Shown one piece after another: positions 29,631 to 38,865 of a stretch of DNA of 64,000 bases; the stretch's first letter is position 1; each line of letters starts with the position of its first letter. Below the pieces are notes generated by a model. It ran no database searches, was not told where the DNA came from, and saw only the letters and a list, made by a program, of their open reading frames with translations. Source of the DNA: Pseudomonas sp. TH31 (GTDB lineage: Bacteria; Pseudomonadota; Gammaproteobacteria; Pseudomonadales; Pseudomonadaceae); assembly GCF_016650815.1 (NCBI RefSeq), contig NZ_JAEKEZ010000033.1:539883-603882 (forward strand), given 5' to 3'. The position numbers were made by a program, and so were the translations under genes.

Positions 29631-30743
29631 ATGACCGATCACTTGTTCAGCACCATCAAACTTGGCCGACTTACTCTCAATCATCGCATCGCTATGGCCC
29701 CCCTTACTCGTTCCCGGGCTGGCCAGCCTGGCAACGTGCCCACGTCGATGAACGTTGAGTACTACCGTCAACGTGCCAGTGCAGCGTTGATCATCAGCGA
29801 GGCGACTCAGATTTCGCAGCAGGGCCAAGGCTACGCCTGGACGCCCGGCATCCACAGCGATGAGCAAATCCTTGGCTGGCAGGCCGTCAGCGATGCCGTA
29901 CACGCAGAAGGCGGACACATTTTCCTGCAGCTTTGGCATGTGGGAAGGGTCTCGCACCCGGTGTTTCAACCTAACGGCGGCCTACCGGTAGCACCGAGCG
30001 CGCAACCGGTACCCGGAAAGACCTTCATCCTCAATGAGCAGGGAGAGGGCATCTGGGACGATGTGCCAGTCCCGCAGGAGTTGGACGTTGCGGGGATTGA
30101 AGCGATCGTTGCTGACTACCGCAAGGCCGCTCGCAATGCCTTGCTTGCCGGCATGGACGGTGTGGAAATTCACGCAGGCAATGGCTACCTGCTCGACCAA
30201 TTTATCAACAGTGCCAGCAACCAGCGCAGTGATCGCTATGGCGGCAGCATCGAAAACCGAGCACGACTGCTGCTTGAAGTCGTGGAAGCCGTGAGCAAGG
30301 AAATAGGCGCCGAGCGCGTTGCTGTTCGATTAACTCCGATGGGGCGTTTTATGGGGATGGGCGATGACACCCCGGAACAAACCTTTGGCTACATTGCATC
30401 CCGGCTCAATCACTGGAACCTCGCTTACCTGCACCTGGTTGAACCCATGATGGTTGGCACAGTGCTCGACCAAAGTAACGATCCACGCTGGGACGCCATC
30501 ATCAAGCAACTGCGCACTGACTTTCACGGCGTACTCATGCTGGCGGGTGGTTACACCGGCCAAACGGCCGAGAAGGCAATCGCTGAGGGGCGTGCCGACC
30601 TCATCGCGTTTGGTCGCCCGTTCATTGCCAACCCCGACTTGCCGGCTCGTTTGCGTGGCCGTGCCGCACTCAACCTGGCGGACGGCAACAGCTTTTTTGG
30701 CGGCGACGCCAAGGGGTATATCGACTATCCGGTGCTGGCATAA
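29631..30743 (+). CDS. Old Yellow Enzyme family alkene reductase (NemA/XenB-like)
   Basis: 370 residues, FMN-dependent TIM barrel. It opens LFSTIKLGRLTLNHRIAMAP, followed by LTRSRA; HAEGGHIFLQLWHVGRVSHP, DGVEIHAGNGYLLDQFINSA and SNQRSDRYGGSIENR are the hallmark blocks, with the His/Asn pair (HAGN) that binds the substrate carbonyl or nitro group. The enzyme reduces activated C=C bonds or nitro compounds with NADPH. It sits between the DsbA-like and FAD monooxygenase genes, all co-directional. Symbol withheld because NemA and XenB cannot be separated by eye. Confidence 0.9.
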   Translation: MTDHLFSTIKLGRLTLNHRIAMAPLTRSRAGQPGNVPTSMNVEYYRQRASAALIISEATQISQQGQGYAWTPGIHSDEQILGWQAVSDAVHAEGGHIFLQLWHVGRVSHPVFQPNGGLPVAPSAQPVPGKTFILNEQGEGIWDDVPVPQELDVAGIEAIVADYRKAARNALLAGMDGVEIHAGNGYLLDQFINSASNQRSDRYGGSIENRARLLLEVVEAVSKEIGAERVAVRLTPMGRFMGMGDDTPEQTFGYIASRLNHWNLAYLHLVEPMMVGTVLDQSNDPRWDAIIKQLRTDFHGVLMLAGGYTGQTAEKAIAEGRADLIAFGRPFIANPDLPARLRGRAALNLADGNSFFGGDAKGYIDYPVLA

Positions 30744-30798
30744 CGCAGCGTCGACATCCAGATGTCTTGGGAATCACCACGCCACGAGGAGAAAGGTA

Positions 30799-31991
30799 AT
30801 GAAGAGTCCAGATGTTTCGAAAGCCTTGGTCATTGGTGGCTCTCTGGGTGGTTTGTTCGTCGCTACGGCGTTGCGGGCAATTGGTTGGCAGGTCGACGTT
30901 TACGAGCGTTCTCCCGCGGCGATGGATAGCCGTGGGGGCGGCATTGTTCTACAAGCGGACGTGCTACAACATTTTCGCTATGCACGCATCAAACATTCAA
31001 ATGCACTCGGTGTCCGGTCCCATGATCGTCTGTATCTTGATCGGGCCGGTACGGTCGTGCATCAAGAGCCGATGCCGCAAACCCAGACCTCCTGGAACAC
31101 GCTCTACAACTCATTGTTATCGGCATTTCCTGCTGAGCACTATCACCGGGGTATGAAGCTGGTTGATCTGGCTCAAAGTGAGCAACGAGTGACCGCGATT
31201 TTTGAAGATGGCAGCTGCGCCGATGGAGAACTGTTGATCGGCGCCGATGGTGCAAGTTCAACCGTGCGAAGTCTGGTGTTGCCGGGGGCGGGATATACGT
31301 ATTCGGGGTATGTGGCCTGGCGTGGTTTAGTCGATGAAAACAGACTTCCAGACTTCGCCAAAGCGGAGCTTTACGAGGACTTTGTGTTCCAGCAGGCCCC
31401 TGAATCGCTGATGTTGGAGTACATGGTGCCGGGCTTGAACGGCTCGGTTAATCCAGGCGAGCGCCGGTTCAACTGGCTCTGGTATCTGAAAGCCGCACAA
31501 GGGCCAGAACTTGGTGCTGTTCTCACTGATCATGAAGGCCGTCGGCGCAGCCACTCCATTCCCCCCGGGCCTTGGCCGCCGAGCAGGATGCATACATCCG
31601 AGAAATGGGTGAACAGCATGCCAACCCGGCATTTCGTGAACTGATTCGGCAGACCAAGGATATTTTTGTACAGGCAATCCTTGATCTCAAAGTCCCTCAA
31701 ATGGTGTTTGGTCGCGTGCTGCTGACAGGCGATGCCGCCTTCGTGCCACGTCCTCACACTGCCGGGAGTACCGCCAAGGCAGCCCGAAATGCACTGTCCA
31801 TGGCTCAGGCAATCGAGGGTAAGGATGACATCGATGCCGCCTTGTTGGCCTGGCAGCAACAGCAACTTGCTGAGGGTAAGCGCATGGGGGACTGGGGCGT
31901 GAGTATAGGCAATCGGATCATGGGTATCATCCAACCTCGCCGAGAGCAGGGTGGTCTTGCCGGCCCCACTGGGGCAGATATAGCCGGATAG
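30799..31991 (+). pseudogene. FAD-dependent monooxygenase (2,6-dihydroxypyridine 3-hydroxylase-like), single-base frameshift
   Basis: The start ATG at 30799 follows GAGGAGAAAGG. VSKALVIGGSLGGLFVATAL is the FAD-binding GxGxxG region, ELLIGADGASSTVRSLVLPG the DG motif, and RVLLTGDAAFVPRPHTAGST, in the second frame, the GD motif. The break is at GGG 31567-31569 after the C-run; one extra base gives PPGALAAEQDAYIREMG and 397 residues. The architecture matches DhpH-type hydroxylases of pyridine catabolism. The last residues (GGLAGPTGADIAG) come from sequence whose opposite strand encodes a Walker-A-like PSGAGKTTLL, so the natural end may have been replaced. Confidence 0.82.
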
Positions 31992-32265
31992 GGTTGCCAG
32001 CGCCGTCCACGCCCGACTAAAACCACTGTGGTTCTTAGTTGGGAGGTAGTGCAAAACGCCAGATATTGTAACGTTCGGCGCCCCGTGCGACGGCATTGCC
32101 CTGACAGATAAGCCATTCAGATCGTCTCCATTTGACCGGACAACCTGTTAATACAGCCATTCGAACTGAAACGTGCAGTGGCCAGCCAGTCCAGTAACTC
32201 CACAACACGCCAGCTCTTGTTACTGGCGTCCATCGTCGGGCCGCCTTCACTTTTTACGCAGCGTT

Positions 32266-32940
32266 TTAAACAAACTGCAGAGCATTGGTCAGATCGCCCA
32301 TTGGCGTCTGTTCACGGGCAATCATGGCTTCATCCCGCTGTTTCAAACCGTCCAGCTTTTCCAGCTGAAACACACGGGTTAAAAACCGTAGGATCGAGGC
32401 GGTGTCATACACGGTGTGATCGACGGTTCCCTTGCGGGCAAAAGGGAGACCACCAATGCCGGAATGCGGGTTCCTGGGCCCCAGCGGTCGCCTTTCGGCG
32501 GGGCAACATGGTCCCACCAGCCGCCGTTCTCATCCACAGTGATGATCACCACCATATTTCTCCATTGCGGGCTGCCCTGCAGGGTTTTTATCGCCCGCAC
32601 GATATGCCGGTCGCCCGAGGCGACATCCGCGTACCCGGCATGCATGTTGAGGTTGCCCTGAGGCTTGTAAAAGCTCACGGCAGGGAGTTTTCCGGCCAGC
32701 GCATCGGCAAAAAAAGGTTCGTGGCGGAGTCATCGCCAAGCCCTCCGTCTCGCAGGCGCCTGGCGCGCTCGATGGGGTTATGAGGGCCTTGCTGCCTGAA
32801 GTAGTTGAAGGGCTGGTGGTGGTACTGAAAGTTCGGGATTTTTGGTATCGCGCCAGAGTCCGTGAAATGCCACCAAGAAAGTAGCGACGACTGGAGTCAG
32901 TCGAAGAGTCTTTAGTGTTGCTATCATTGTTTCGAGTCAT
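32266..32940 (-). pseudogene. Acid phosphatase/phospholipase C-like (AcpA family) pseudogene
   Basis: It begins MTRNNDSNTKDSSTDSSRRY with a Tat-like SRRYFLGG. It then jumps to the last third of the enzyme: PKIPNFQYHHQPFNYF, KPQGNLNMHAGYADVASGD, VDENGGWWDHVAPPKGDRWG and DHTVYDTASILRFLTR. Some 350 residues of the family core, including the N-terminal metal site, are missing. Two further single-base losses (a T run near 32715 and a C run near 32447) separate the frames. Not functional. The ~270 bases between the monooxygenase and this relic hold no gene. Confidence 0.7.
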
Positions 32941-33136
32941 TGCGTGTATTCCACTGAAGTAACAAGGCCCCCGTAATCGATCGATAAACCTCATCCTCTC
33001 CGAAGCCGGTTTGCAGGCTGGAGCTGGCTGTCTCTGTGGTCGTGAGTTCAATGCCGGTTCGGTATCGCGAGGGGGGAGGAGCGGTCGGACTTAGGGGCCG
33101 CCATGAACGAATCACTGCATGCTCAAAGTCAATCTG

Positions 33137-33163
33137 ATAAAGGGGGCCCTTGATAGGGCCCCC
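33137..33163 (-). terminator. Intrinsic-type terminator after the TonB-dependent receptor
   Basis: GGGGGCCC and GGGCCCCC form a perfect 8-bp stem around a six-base loop, followed on the minus strand by TTTATC. It begins 15 bases after the receptor stop and closes the exbB-to-receptor transcript. Confidence 0.75.
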
Positions 33164-33178
33164 ATGGACTGGTGAAAC

Positions 33179-35659
33179 TTAGAACTTGTAAGTGAACGTA
33201 GCGGTGTACGTACGCGGAGCCGAAGGGAATACCAGAGTTGAGTCGAACAGGTTCGCTGAGGTGAAGTATTTCTCGTTCAATAGGTTATTCACGGACAGTA
33301 GGGCTTCCCAAGACTTCTCGGAATAACCAATGGATCCGTTCCATACCGTGTACGCTGGGAGTTGGATTTGTTTCTGGTTGTCAGCCCACTGCTTGTCGAC
33401 CCAAGTGAAGCCCAGGCTGGCATTCACATTACCGCCCCATGTGGTGGGCTGAGTGTAGTTGCCATACAGACTGGTCACCCATTCCGGTACTCCCGCACGA
33501 TCAAACTCTCCACCTAGTACACTGCCGGTCGGATCGAAGAAACGCATGCCATACAGTTGCGATGGATCCATACCATAGGCTTTGGCGACAGCTGCGGTAT
33601 TGAGTACGGTGAAGGGTTGACCCTTCTCGCGAACCTTTTGCTTGGTCGCCGAAGCTGTCATGGAGAAGTTCTGGTTGAGCATCCAGCGCAACTCGCCTTC
33701 ATAGCCTTTACCATTGACGAGAATGGTGCTGCCATTCGTCGAGTCGCGATAGCTCTTCTCTTGGTCGTAGTAGGCCAGCGCCCCATAAATATTACCGTTA
33801 GGGCTGGTGTATTTGAGTCCGAACTCTCTGAGTTTCGAGTCTTGGAGATAGCCGCCGCTTGACACGTCCGAAGGTGCTACGCCGCCGGCCTGGTTAGTCG
33901 ACAAGGCGGTTGATTCCGCGTAGGTGAAGTAGGGAATGAAGCCCCATGGTGTGTGGTAAGACAAGCTGCCGCTGAACGAGTCCTTCAAGTCGTGGCCGGT
34001 GGCTTTGTCTGGGGTTCCATCGCCATTGGCATCACCTACCAGATCACCATTTGTCGCCTGGGCTTTCTCCGTGGCTTTGGCATCGTAGTAATCAAGTCGG
34101 TAGCCGAGCAGCAGGTTCCAGTTCTGCCAGGTCATGTCGGATAACATGAATGCACCAGTGTCCTTGGTGATGGATGCATTTTGAGTGTTGTAGTTGCGAA
34201 GGTATTGACCAGGGCCAACCTGGACGTTTCCGAGGTGAGCGATGTCGAACGAGTCATCGGGTGTTGGCCCAACGCTCAGATCGCGGCGATCCAGTATTTC
34301 GTCGAGGTAGGACTCACGGCCCATGGCGCTGTAGTAGCGATAATTGACACCGACGATGTTGGAAGTGCTGACGTCGCCGATTTTGTACGGAAAGCTCAGG
34401 CTGACTTTATCTTCCCAAGTGTACGCATCGTAGTCGGCAGTAAAACCGTAACTGGTGTACTTCTTGTGGTTCAGCGAGTCGTAGAAAAATTGGTTCTTCA
34501 ACTCCATGTCGTTATCCAGTGACCAGATCAGATCGAAATAGCCAGTGGCCGTCGTGCTTTCGCCCCTGTCCCTTGAATCTGTGAACACTTGGTTATTTTT
34601 AAGTTTGGTCGTGCCGGGGTTAGTCAGTGCGGCATTCGGGTCTTTGGGATTAAAAAAGCAGGTGCTGTAATTTTGGCAGAAGACATCCAGCTTGGAATTA
34701 CCGCTTCCCGGTGGAAAACCGACGCCCGATTGGATATTGGTGCGTACATCGTCAGGGTAAAGTACGTCACCCCGCGAATTCATCTTGGACGGCGCTCCGG
34801 TGGTATAGGTCCCATGGTCGATCAGGTCTTGGGTGACCCGGTTCCAACCCGGGTTCTGTATACGATCAGCCTTCATGTATTGGCCGCCGAATTCTGTGCG
34901 CAAGTTATCACTGAGGTCGAGGTCGAATGCCAACTGTCCGATGGTCGACTTCGGGTCTACGTTGTCAAAATAGGTGTGCGAGTCTTCCCGCTCGAGGTAA
35001 CCATAGACACCACCTTTGTGTTCGCCAATCGAGAAAGGAGTGCCGCCTTCGGCAAAGGTGGAGAATTGACCATAGGAACCTACCGTAACACCGACATCAC
35101 CCGTCGGTTTATCTAAGTATTGAGAAGTGCCGGATTTTGAGGATTTTGGCGTAAAATTCATATAGCCGCCAACTTTACCCGCACCATAAATTGGTGACAC
35201 GGGGCCACGCACGATATCTACCGAGCTGGCAGCACGAATCGGCGTTGCATAGTTACCGCCGTTTTCGATGCGCTTGAAACCACGGAAATAGTTGTCTGCG
35301 GCGTCTCCTCGCAAGCTGAGAGCGCCGGGAATACCGAAGAATGAGCTGGTGTAGGCGCCCGGCGTGAGGCGAATCATATCGTTGATATCACGCATGCCAT
35401 ACTTTTGAATCAGATCTGACGAAACATCCGATACCGAGCGCGGTGTTTCGGCAATAGACTTACCCAACCCAAAAACACTTTTGACTGGTTGAGTGGGCAT
35501 GATACCCATCGTATCGTCGTAGCTTTCTTTGAGGACATAGTCCTCCAACTCGACCGTCTCTTTTTTATCTTCAGCTAAGGCGTGCCCGCAGATAATTTGC
35601 AAAGAGGCCGCCACTGCTAAGGCCAGCTTGTGTTGGTGACGCAAGTTAAATGGACCCAT
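33179..35659 (-). CDS. TonB-dependent outer membrane receptor
   Basis: 826 residues. A signal peptide ends at ...GHALA; the TonB-box region (ETVELEDYVLK) and plug domain (RDINDMIRLTPGAYTSSFFG, VDIVRGPVSPIYGAGKVGGY) follow. The C-terminus ends TYTATFTYKF with the terminal Phe of outer membrane barrels. It is the last gene of an operon with its own ExbB-ExbD-TonB and a secreted nucleoside phosphorylase, so its ligand is probably a nucleoside or a related purine compound rather than a siderophore; there is no siderophore gene nearby. The ligand call is inference. The 180 bases before it include AT-rich sequence compatible with an internal promoter. Confidence 0.9.
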   Translation of the reverse strand: MGPFNLRHQHKLALAVAASLQIICGHALAEDKKETVELEDYVLKESYDDTMGIMPTQPVKSVFGLGKSIAETPRSVSDVSSDLIQKYGMRDINDMIRLTPGAYTSSFFGIPGALSLRGDAADNYFRGFKRIENGGNYATPIRAASSVDIVRGPVSPIYGAGKVGGYMNFTPKSSKSGTSQYLDKPTGDVGVTVGSYGQFSTFAEGGTPFSIGEHKGGVYGYLEREDSHTYFDNVDPKSTIGQLAFDLDLSDNLRTEFGGQYMKADRIQNPGWNRVTQDLIDHGTYTTGAPSKMNSRGDVLYPDDVRTNIQSGVGFPPGSGNSKLDVFCQNYSTCFFNPKDPNAALTNPGTTKLKNNQVFTDSRDRGESTTATGYFDLIWSLDNDMELKNQFFYDSLNHKKYTSYGFTADYDAYTWEDKVSLSFPYKIGDVSTSNIVGVNYRYYSAMGRESYLDEILDRRDLSVGPTPDDSFDIAHLGNVQVGPGQYLRNYNTQNASITKDTGAFMLSDMTWQNWNLLLGYRLDYYDAKATEKAQATNGDLVGDANGDGTPDKATGHDLKDSFSGSLSYHTPWGFIPYFTYAESTALSTNQAGGVAPSDVSSGGYLQDSKLREFGLKYTSPNGNIYGALAYYDQEKSYRDSTNGSTILVNGKGYEGELRWMLNQNFSMTASATKQKVREKGQPFTVLNTAAVAKAYGMDPSQLYGMRFFDPTGSVLGGEFDRAGVPEWVTSLYGNYTQPTTWGGNVNASLGFTWVDKQWADNQKQIQLPAYTVWNGSIGYSEKSWEALLSVNNLLNEKYFTSANLFDSTLVFPSAPRTYTATFTYKF

Positions 35660-35839
35660 GGAACGCTCCTCTACTACATATTTTTATATACAAATGATTG
35701 GTCGAAACAGCACGGTATGTGCTTACCTTTAAACCTCCCTTGTCGTCGAAGCTCCGTTGTTCAGGACGAATAATTCGCACGCTCGGACAGCCAGGTTTTA
35801 GCTGCCGTCAGTGCGAAGTATTCGTCGCAATGGGGGCTG

Positions 35840-36733
35840 CTATTTCTTCTCGGACGTCATTTTCGGGTGAATGCGCAAACTGTCGCCTACTCGGGGTTTA
35901 TTGCCGATGGCAGCAATTTTCGGCAGGGCCTCCAGAACGATTTCAAGGCATACGGGATTCAGGCGTGGGTAAACTTCGCTGATGGTGTCCCATGTCCAAT
36001 GACCCAAGCCTTCAGCGGGATTGGATATAACGATAAGCGACGCGTAGTTGATGCCCGCCATGCGCGCATAGATAACTTCCGATCCCACGCTCATGGTGAC
36101 CAGATCGCCGCCCATTTTTGCCAACATGCGTACTTCCGCAGCCGTTTCGAAACGCCCGCCTCGGGTTTGCATGATCACACCACTTTTATGCAGGTTGATA
36201 CCGGCAACGGGAGCATCTCCACGCTTAATGCGTTTCGCTGTTTCATCGATCAGGATGTTGCGAAGAATCGGATCCATAGCCGGTGTATAACGAGGAAGCG
36301 GATGGTCACCCTCGCGATAAATGGAATCCGGGAGTGCCAGCGGGCGATCGATATTGAAGTCAATAACGTCATCAGCGACAACAAAATCGTGGAGTTTCAT
36401 TTTTGGGTTGATGCCGCCAGCCGTTGCGCCACCAATGGCGTCTTTAACATGTAATTGGTAAAGGGCTGCCCAGGTTTCAACAATCTTTCCGTCGCCGTGC
36501 ATGTTGATGTAGTAGAACGGGATATCCTTGTAGTTACCGCAATATATCTTTGGCGAAGTTCCGGCCGGCGTATCAATAGTAAAGGACTCTTCCAAGTTTC
36601 CGGATTTCAGCATGGCGTCATTGATGAAGGTGCCACCAATGACGGCGATTTCGGCCTTGCATGGAACTTCTGGTGTCGCCGCCCAAGCCGATGCCGATAA
36701 GCATCCCAGTAATAAACCCGCGAGAATTTTCAT
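35840..36733 (-). CDS. Secreted purine-nucleoside / methylthioadenosine phosphorylase family protein
   Basis: 297 residues with a clear signal peptide (MKILAGLLLGCLSASAWAA), which is unusual because this family is normally cytoplasmic. IAVIGGTFINDAMLKSG is the phosphate-loop start of MTAP-like enzymes. GGATAGGINPKMKLHDFVVA and RGGRFETAAEVRMLAKMGGD match the substrate-loop pattern (MTAP: GPRFETxAEIRMLRxxGAD), and MSVGSEVIYARMAGINYASL the ribose/base-binding strand. It would split nucleosides (or methylthioadenosine) with phosphate in the periplasm, releasing the base for the NCS2 permease. AGAGG precedes the start. A non-catalytic binding role cannot be excluded. Confidence 0.8.
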   Translation of the reverse strand: MKILAGLLLGCLSASAWAATPEVPCKAEIAVIGGTFINDAMLKSGNLEESFTIDTPAGTSPKIYCGNYKDIPFYYINMHGDGKIVETWAALYQLHVKDAIGGATAGGINPKMKLHDFVVADDVIDFNIDRPLALPDSIYREGDHPLPRYTPAMDPILRNILIDETAKRIKRGDAPVAGINLHKSGVIMQTRGGRFETAAEVRMLAKMGGDLVTMSVGSEVIYARMAGINYASLIVISNPAEGLGHWTWDTISEVYPRLNPVCLEIVLEALPKIAAIGNKPRVGDSLRIHPKMTSEKK

Positions 36734-36909
36734 ATTGAACCTCTTTGCTAGTTATAGGCCTTGCTGTTTTTAAGGCAAGACATCGCCGTGATGGCTGTTA
36801 GTTGAAGATCAGCTCACAGGCATTGATTTTTAAACGCCAGTGCCGGTAATGCACTGGGTTGATAGTTGCTGTACGAACAATAAGCAGGACAGTTGTTTAA
36901 TGCAGTGAC

Positions 36910-37077
36910 TCAGTGCCCCGGCAAGGTTTTCGAATAAAGCGCCCAGTTCCCAGTCAGCTCATTGACCACTGTGCTTCCCACTCGATAGGCCGCTTCCAGC
37001 GATGGAACCATCCCGACAAACCCGGATAGGCAGCACAGTGCAGCAGCGAGTGCGGCACTGGTTTTACGTGTCGTCAT
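36910..37077 (-). CDS. Small exported protein of 55 residues between tonB and the phosphorylase
   Basis: ATG at 37077 preceded by GGGAG eight bases away; stop at 36910. The product starts MTTRKTSAALAAALCCLSGF, a typical signal peptide, with a short mature part (YRVGSTVVNELTGNWALYSK). It is in line with the operon: 52 bases after tonB and 176 before the phosphorylase. It is too short for usual gene-length cut-offs. No family is recognised. A small periplasmic accessory to the TonB system or receptor is possible; the evidence is the start context, signal peptide and operon position. Confidence 0.6.
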   Translation of the reverse strand: MTTRKTSAALAAALCCLSGFVGMVPSLEAAYRVGSTVVNELTGNWALYSKTLPGH

Positions 37078-37129
37078 CGTTTTGACTCCCTGGCCATGGG
37101 CGTGCGTTGCGCGCGCGCCCTTTTCTGGC

Positions 37130-37813
37130 TTATTTCAGGTCAAACCTGACCGTCTGTTTAGCGTGCTGCTCAACTGCAGCACCATTGACCATGCGAGGTT
37201 GGAACTTCCAGCGTTTCACCGCACTTATGGCCGCCTCATCGAACAGCTTGCGCGGCTTCGATTCGAGAACCTTCGCGCTGGCGACGGTGCCGTCCGGCCG
37301 GATCGTAAGTTCCAGCACCACATAACCCTCGATTTTGGCTTGTTTTGCATCACGCGGATAAACCGGTGCCTGCTGATCCGTCGCTACCGCGTCGGTGCTG
37401 GTCGACGGTGGAGGCGGTGGTGCTGGCGGCGGCGGAACCGGTGGTGGCGGTGTCGGCGTTGGTGGTGGCGTCGGCACAGGCTGCTGTGGCCTGGGCTCCG
37501 GTTTCGGTCTTGGCTTCTCCGGCGTGACCTTCTTCGCGGGCTCCGGTTTTTTCACCGGCGCAGGCGGAGGTGGTGGTGGTGGTGGTGCAGGTGGCGGTGG
37601 AGGAGGTACTTGAACCATGGTCACCTTAGTAACCTTCGGTGGCTCCTCAGCTACCGGCTGCTTGGCCTCGATGAGGGTCAGCAACGTGATACCCAGTGCA
37701 ACCGCCAGCACAGCCATACCTACAGCAGCCGGCATCGACAAGTGATGGTCGACATGATGGTCGTCAGAGGCCCACAAGGCCCCTCGCCGTACGTTGGGGG
37801 TCAGGTCGTTCAT
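37130..37813 (-). CDS. tonB: TonB energy-transducing protein (dedicated)
   Basis: 227 residues: N-terminal membrane anchor (MAVLAVALGITLLTLIEA), a very long proline-rich periplasmic spacer with runs of PPPPPP and KP/EP repeats (about residues 65-150), and a C-terminal TonB domain (KIEGYVVLELTIRPDGTVAS ... AAISAVKRWKFQPRMVNG). It overlaps exbD (TGATG). It spans the periplasm and powers the receptor encoded downstream. The order exbB-exbD-tonB as a unit is usual for dedicated systems; the housekeeping TonB is expected elsewhere. Confidence 0.93.
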   Translation of the reverse strand: MNDLTPNVRRGALWASDDHHVDHHLSMPAAVGMAVLAVALGITLLTLIEAKQPVAEEPPKVTKVTMVQVPPPPPPAPPPPPPPPAPVKKPEPAKKVTPEKPRPKPEPRPQQPVPTPPPTPTPPPPVPPPPAPPPPPSTSTDAVATDQQAPVYPRDAKQAKIEGYVVLELTIRPDGTVASAKVLESKPRKLFDEAAISAVKRWKFQPRMVNGAAVEQHAKQTVRFDLK

Positions 37814-38220
37814 CAGTTTTGCGTCGCCAGGCCAATAGCACTGATACCGGCAGCGCGAACCAAATCCATGGTGTGCACGATGCTTTCATACTGGGTGCCG
37901 CGATCACCGGCAATCACGACGTCCAACTTGCCGGAGTTCTTCATGTCGTTAAGTCGGGTCGTCAGTTGTTCGTCGCTGATGGGCTGTCCATCGACAAACA
38001 AGCCGCCGCTGTTCGAAACGCCAATATTGAGCGTTACCGACTCGATTGTTTCCTGCGAAGAAGATTGAGGCAGCTCCAGGGTGATACCTGTTCCCTGGAT
38101 CATCTCGATCATGATGAGCACAAAAAACACCAGCAGGAACATCATTACATCGATCATTGGAATGATTTCGATGCGAGCTTTTTCTTCATGTCCGAGATAG
38201 TTTGATCTCTTGCTAGCCAT
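37813..38220 (-). CDS. exbD: ExbD biopolymer transport protein
   Basis: 135 residues with one N-terminal transmembrane helix containing the essential aspartate (IIPMIDVMMFLLVFFVLIMI) and a periplasmic domain (GGLFVDGQPISDEQLTTRLN). With ExbB it forms the proton-driven motor that energises TonB. It lies 30 bases after exbB and overlaps tonB. Confidence 0.93.
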   Translation of the reverse strand: MASKRSNYLGHEEKARIEIIPMIDVMMFLLVFFVLIMIEMIQGTGITLELPQSSSQETIESVTLNIGVSNSGGLFVDGQPISDEQLTTRLNDMKNSGKLDVVIAGDRGTQYESIVHTMDLVRAAGISAIGLATQN

Positions 38221-38250
38221 GATTATTTCTCCGAGTGGCGTAGGTACTAA

Positions 38251-38865
38251 TTAACCCTTGGCCAGGCGCCCGACCAGCATGGACTTGATCAGTTCCATCT
38301 GATTGACAACCAGGCGGATACGCTTGTTGAAGTGGTTGAGAAAGATCACGCAAGTAATGGCGATACATAGACCCACAGCAGTCGCGACCAAGGCGTGGGC
38401 AATAGGCCCGGTCACCGAACTGACCTTCTGAGAGGTATTGGCCGCCAGTACACTAAATACCTGGATCATGTGGATGATGGTACCGAGAAGACCGAGTAAT
38501 GGACCTAGCGTTACACAGGTATCAAGTACCCATAGATTGCGATCTAGTCTCGGGATCTGAATCATGATGGTTTCATCGATATCGCGCTCCAGAGCCTCTT
38601 CGGACTTGCCGTGAGACTCCACTGCCGCCAATACCAATTTGCCTTGCGCACTTTCGCTGTAGTGGTCTGCAACTTTCTTCATGTCGGCCAGGTTGTCTTG
38701 GGCGACGCGTTTCAGATCCAGGTCAAGGTTTCGTCCTCGTTTGATACTCGTACTGAAGAAAAAATAGCGTTCAATGATAACGGCGATACCGATGATGAAT
38801 ACCACGACCATCAGCGGGATGAGCCCCCAAGAGTCTTTGGAGTACTGAATAACATCTTCTAACAT
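38251..38865 (-). CDS. exbB: ExbB/TolQ/MotA-family proton channel protein
   Basis: 204 residues with three transmembrane helices: SWGLIPLMVVVFIIGIAVII, TLGPLLGLLGTIIHMIQVFS and GPIAHALVATAVGLCIAITC. The GLLGTIIHM segment is the MotA/TolQ/ExbB family core. First gene of the operon reaching to the receptor at 33179. The upstream gap (38866-39433) holds its promoter region; no consensus promoter could be fixed by eye. Confidence 0.93.
   Translation of the reverse strand: MLEDVIQYSKDSWGLIPLMVVVFIIGIAVIIERYFFFSTSIKRGRNLDLDLKRVAQDNLADMKKVADHYSESAQGKLVLAAVESHGKSEEALERDIDETIMIQIPRLDRNLWVLDTCVTLGPLLGLLGTIIHMIQVFSVLAANTSQKVSSVTGPIAHALVATAVGLCIAITCVIFLNHFNKRIRLVVNQMELIKSMLVGRLAKG

Noticed and set aside
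31940..31990. ABC-type Walker A motif (PSGAGKTTLL) on the minus strand
   Set aside because: Only about 17 codons resemble an ATPase and no Walker B or signature motif follows; it may be a tiny relic or chance.
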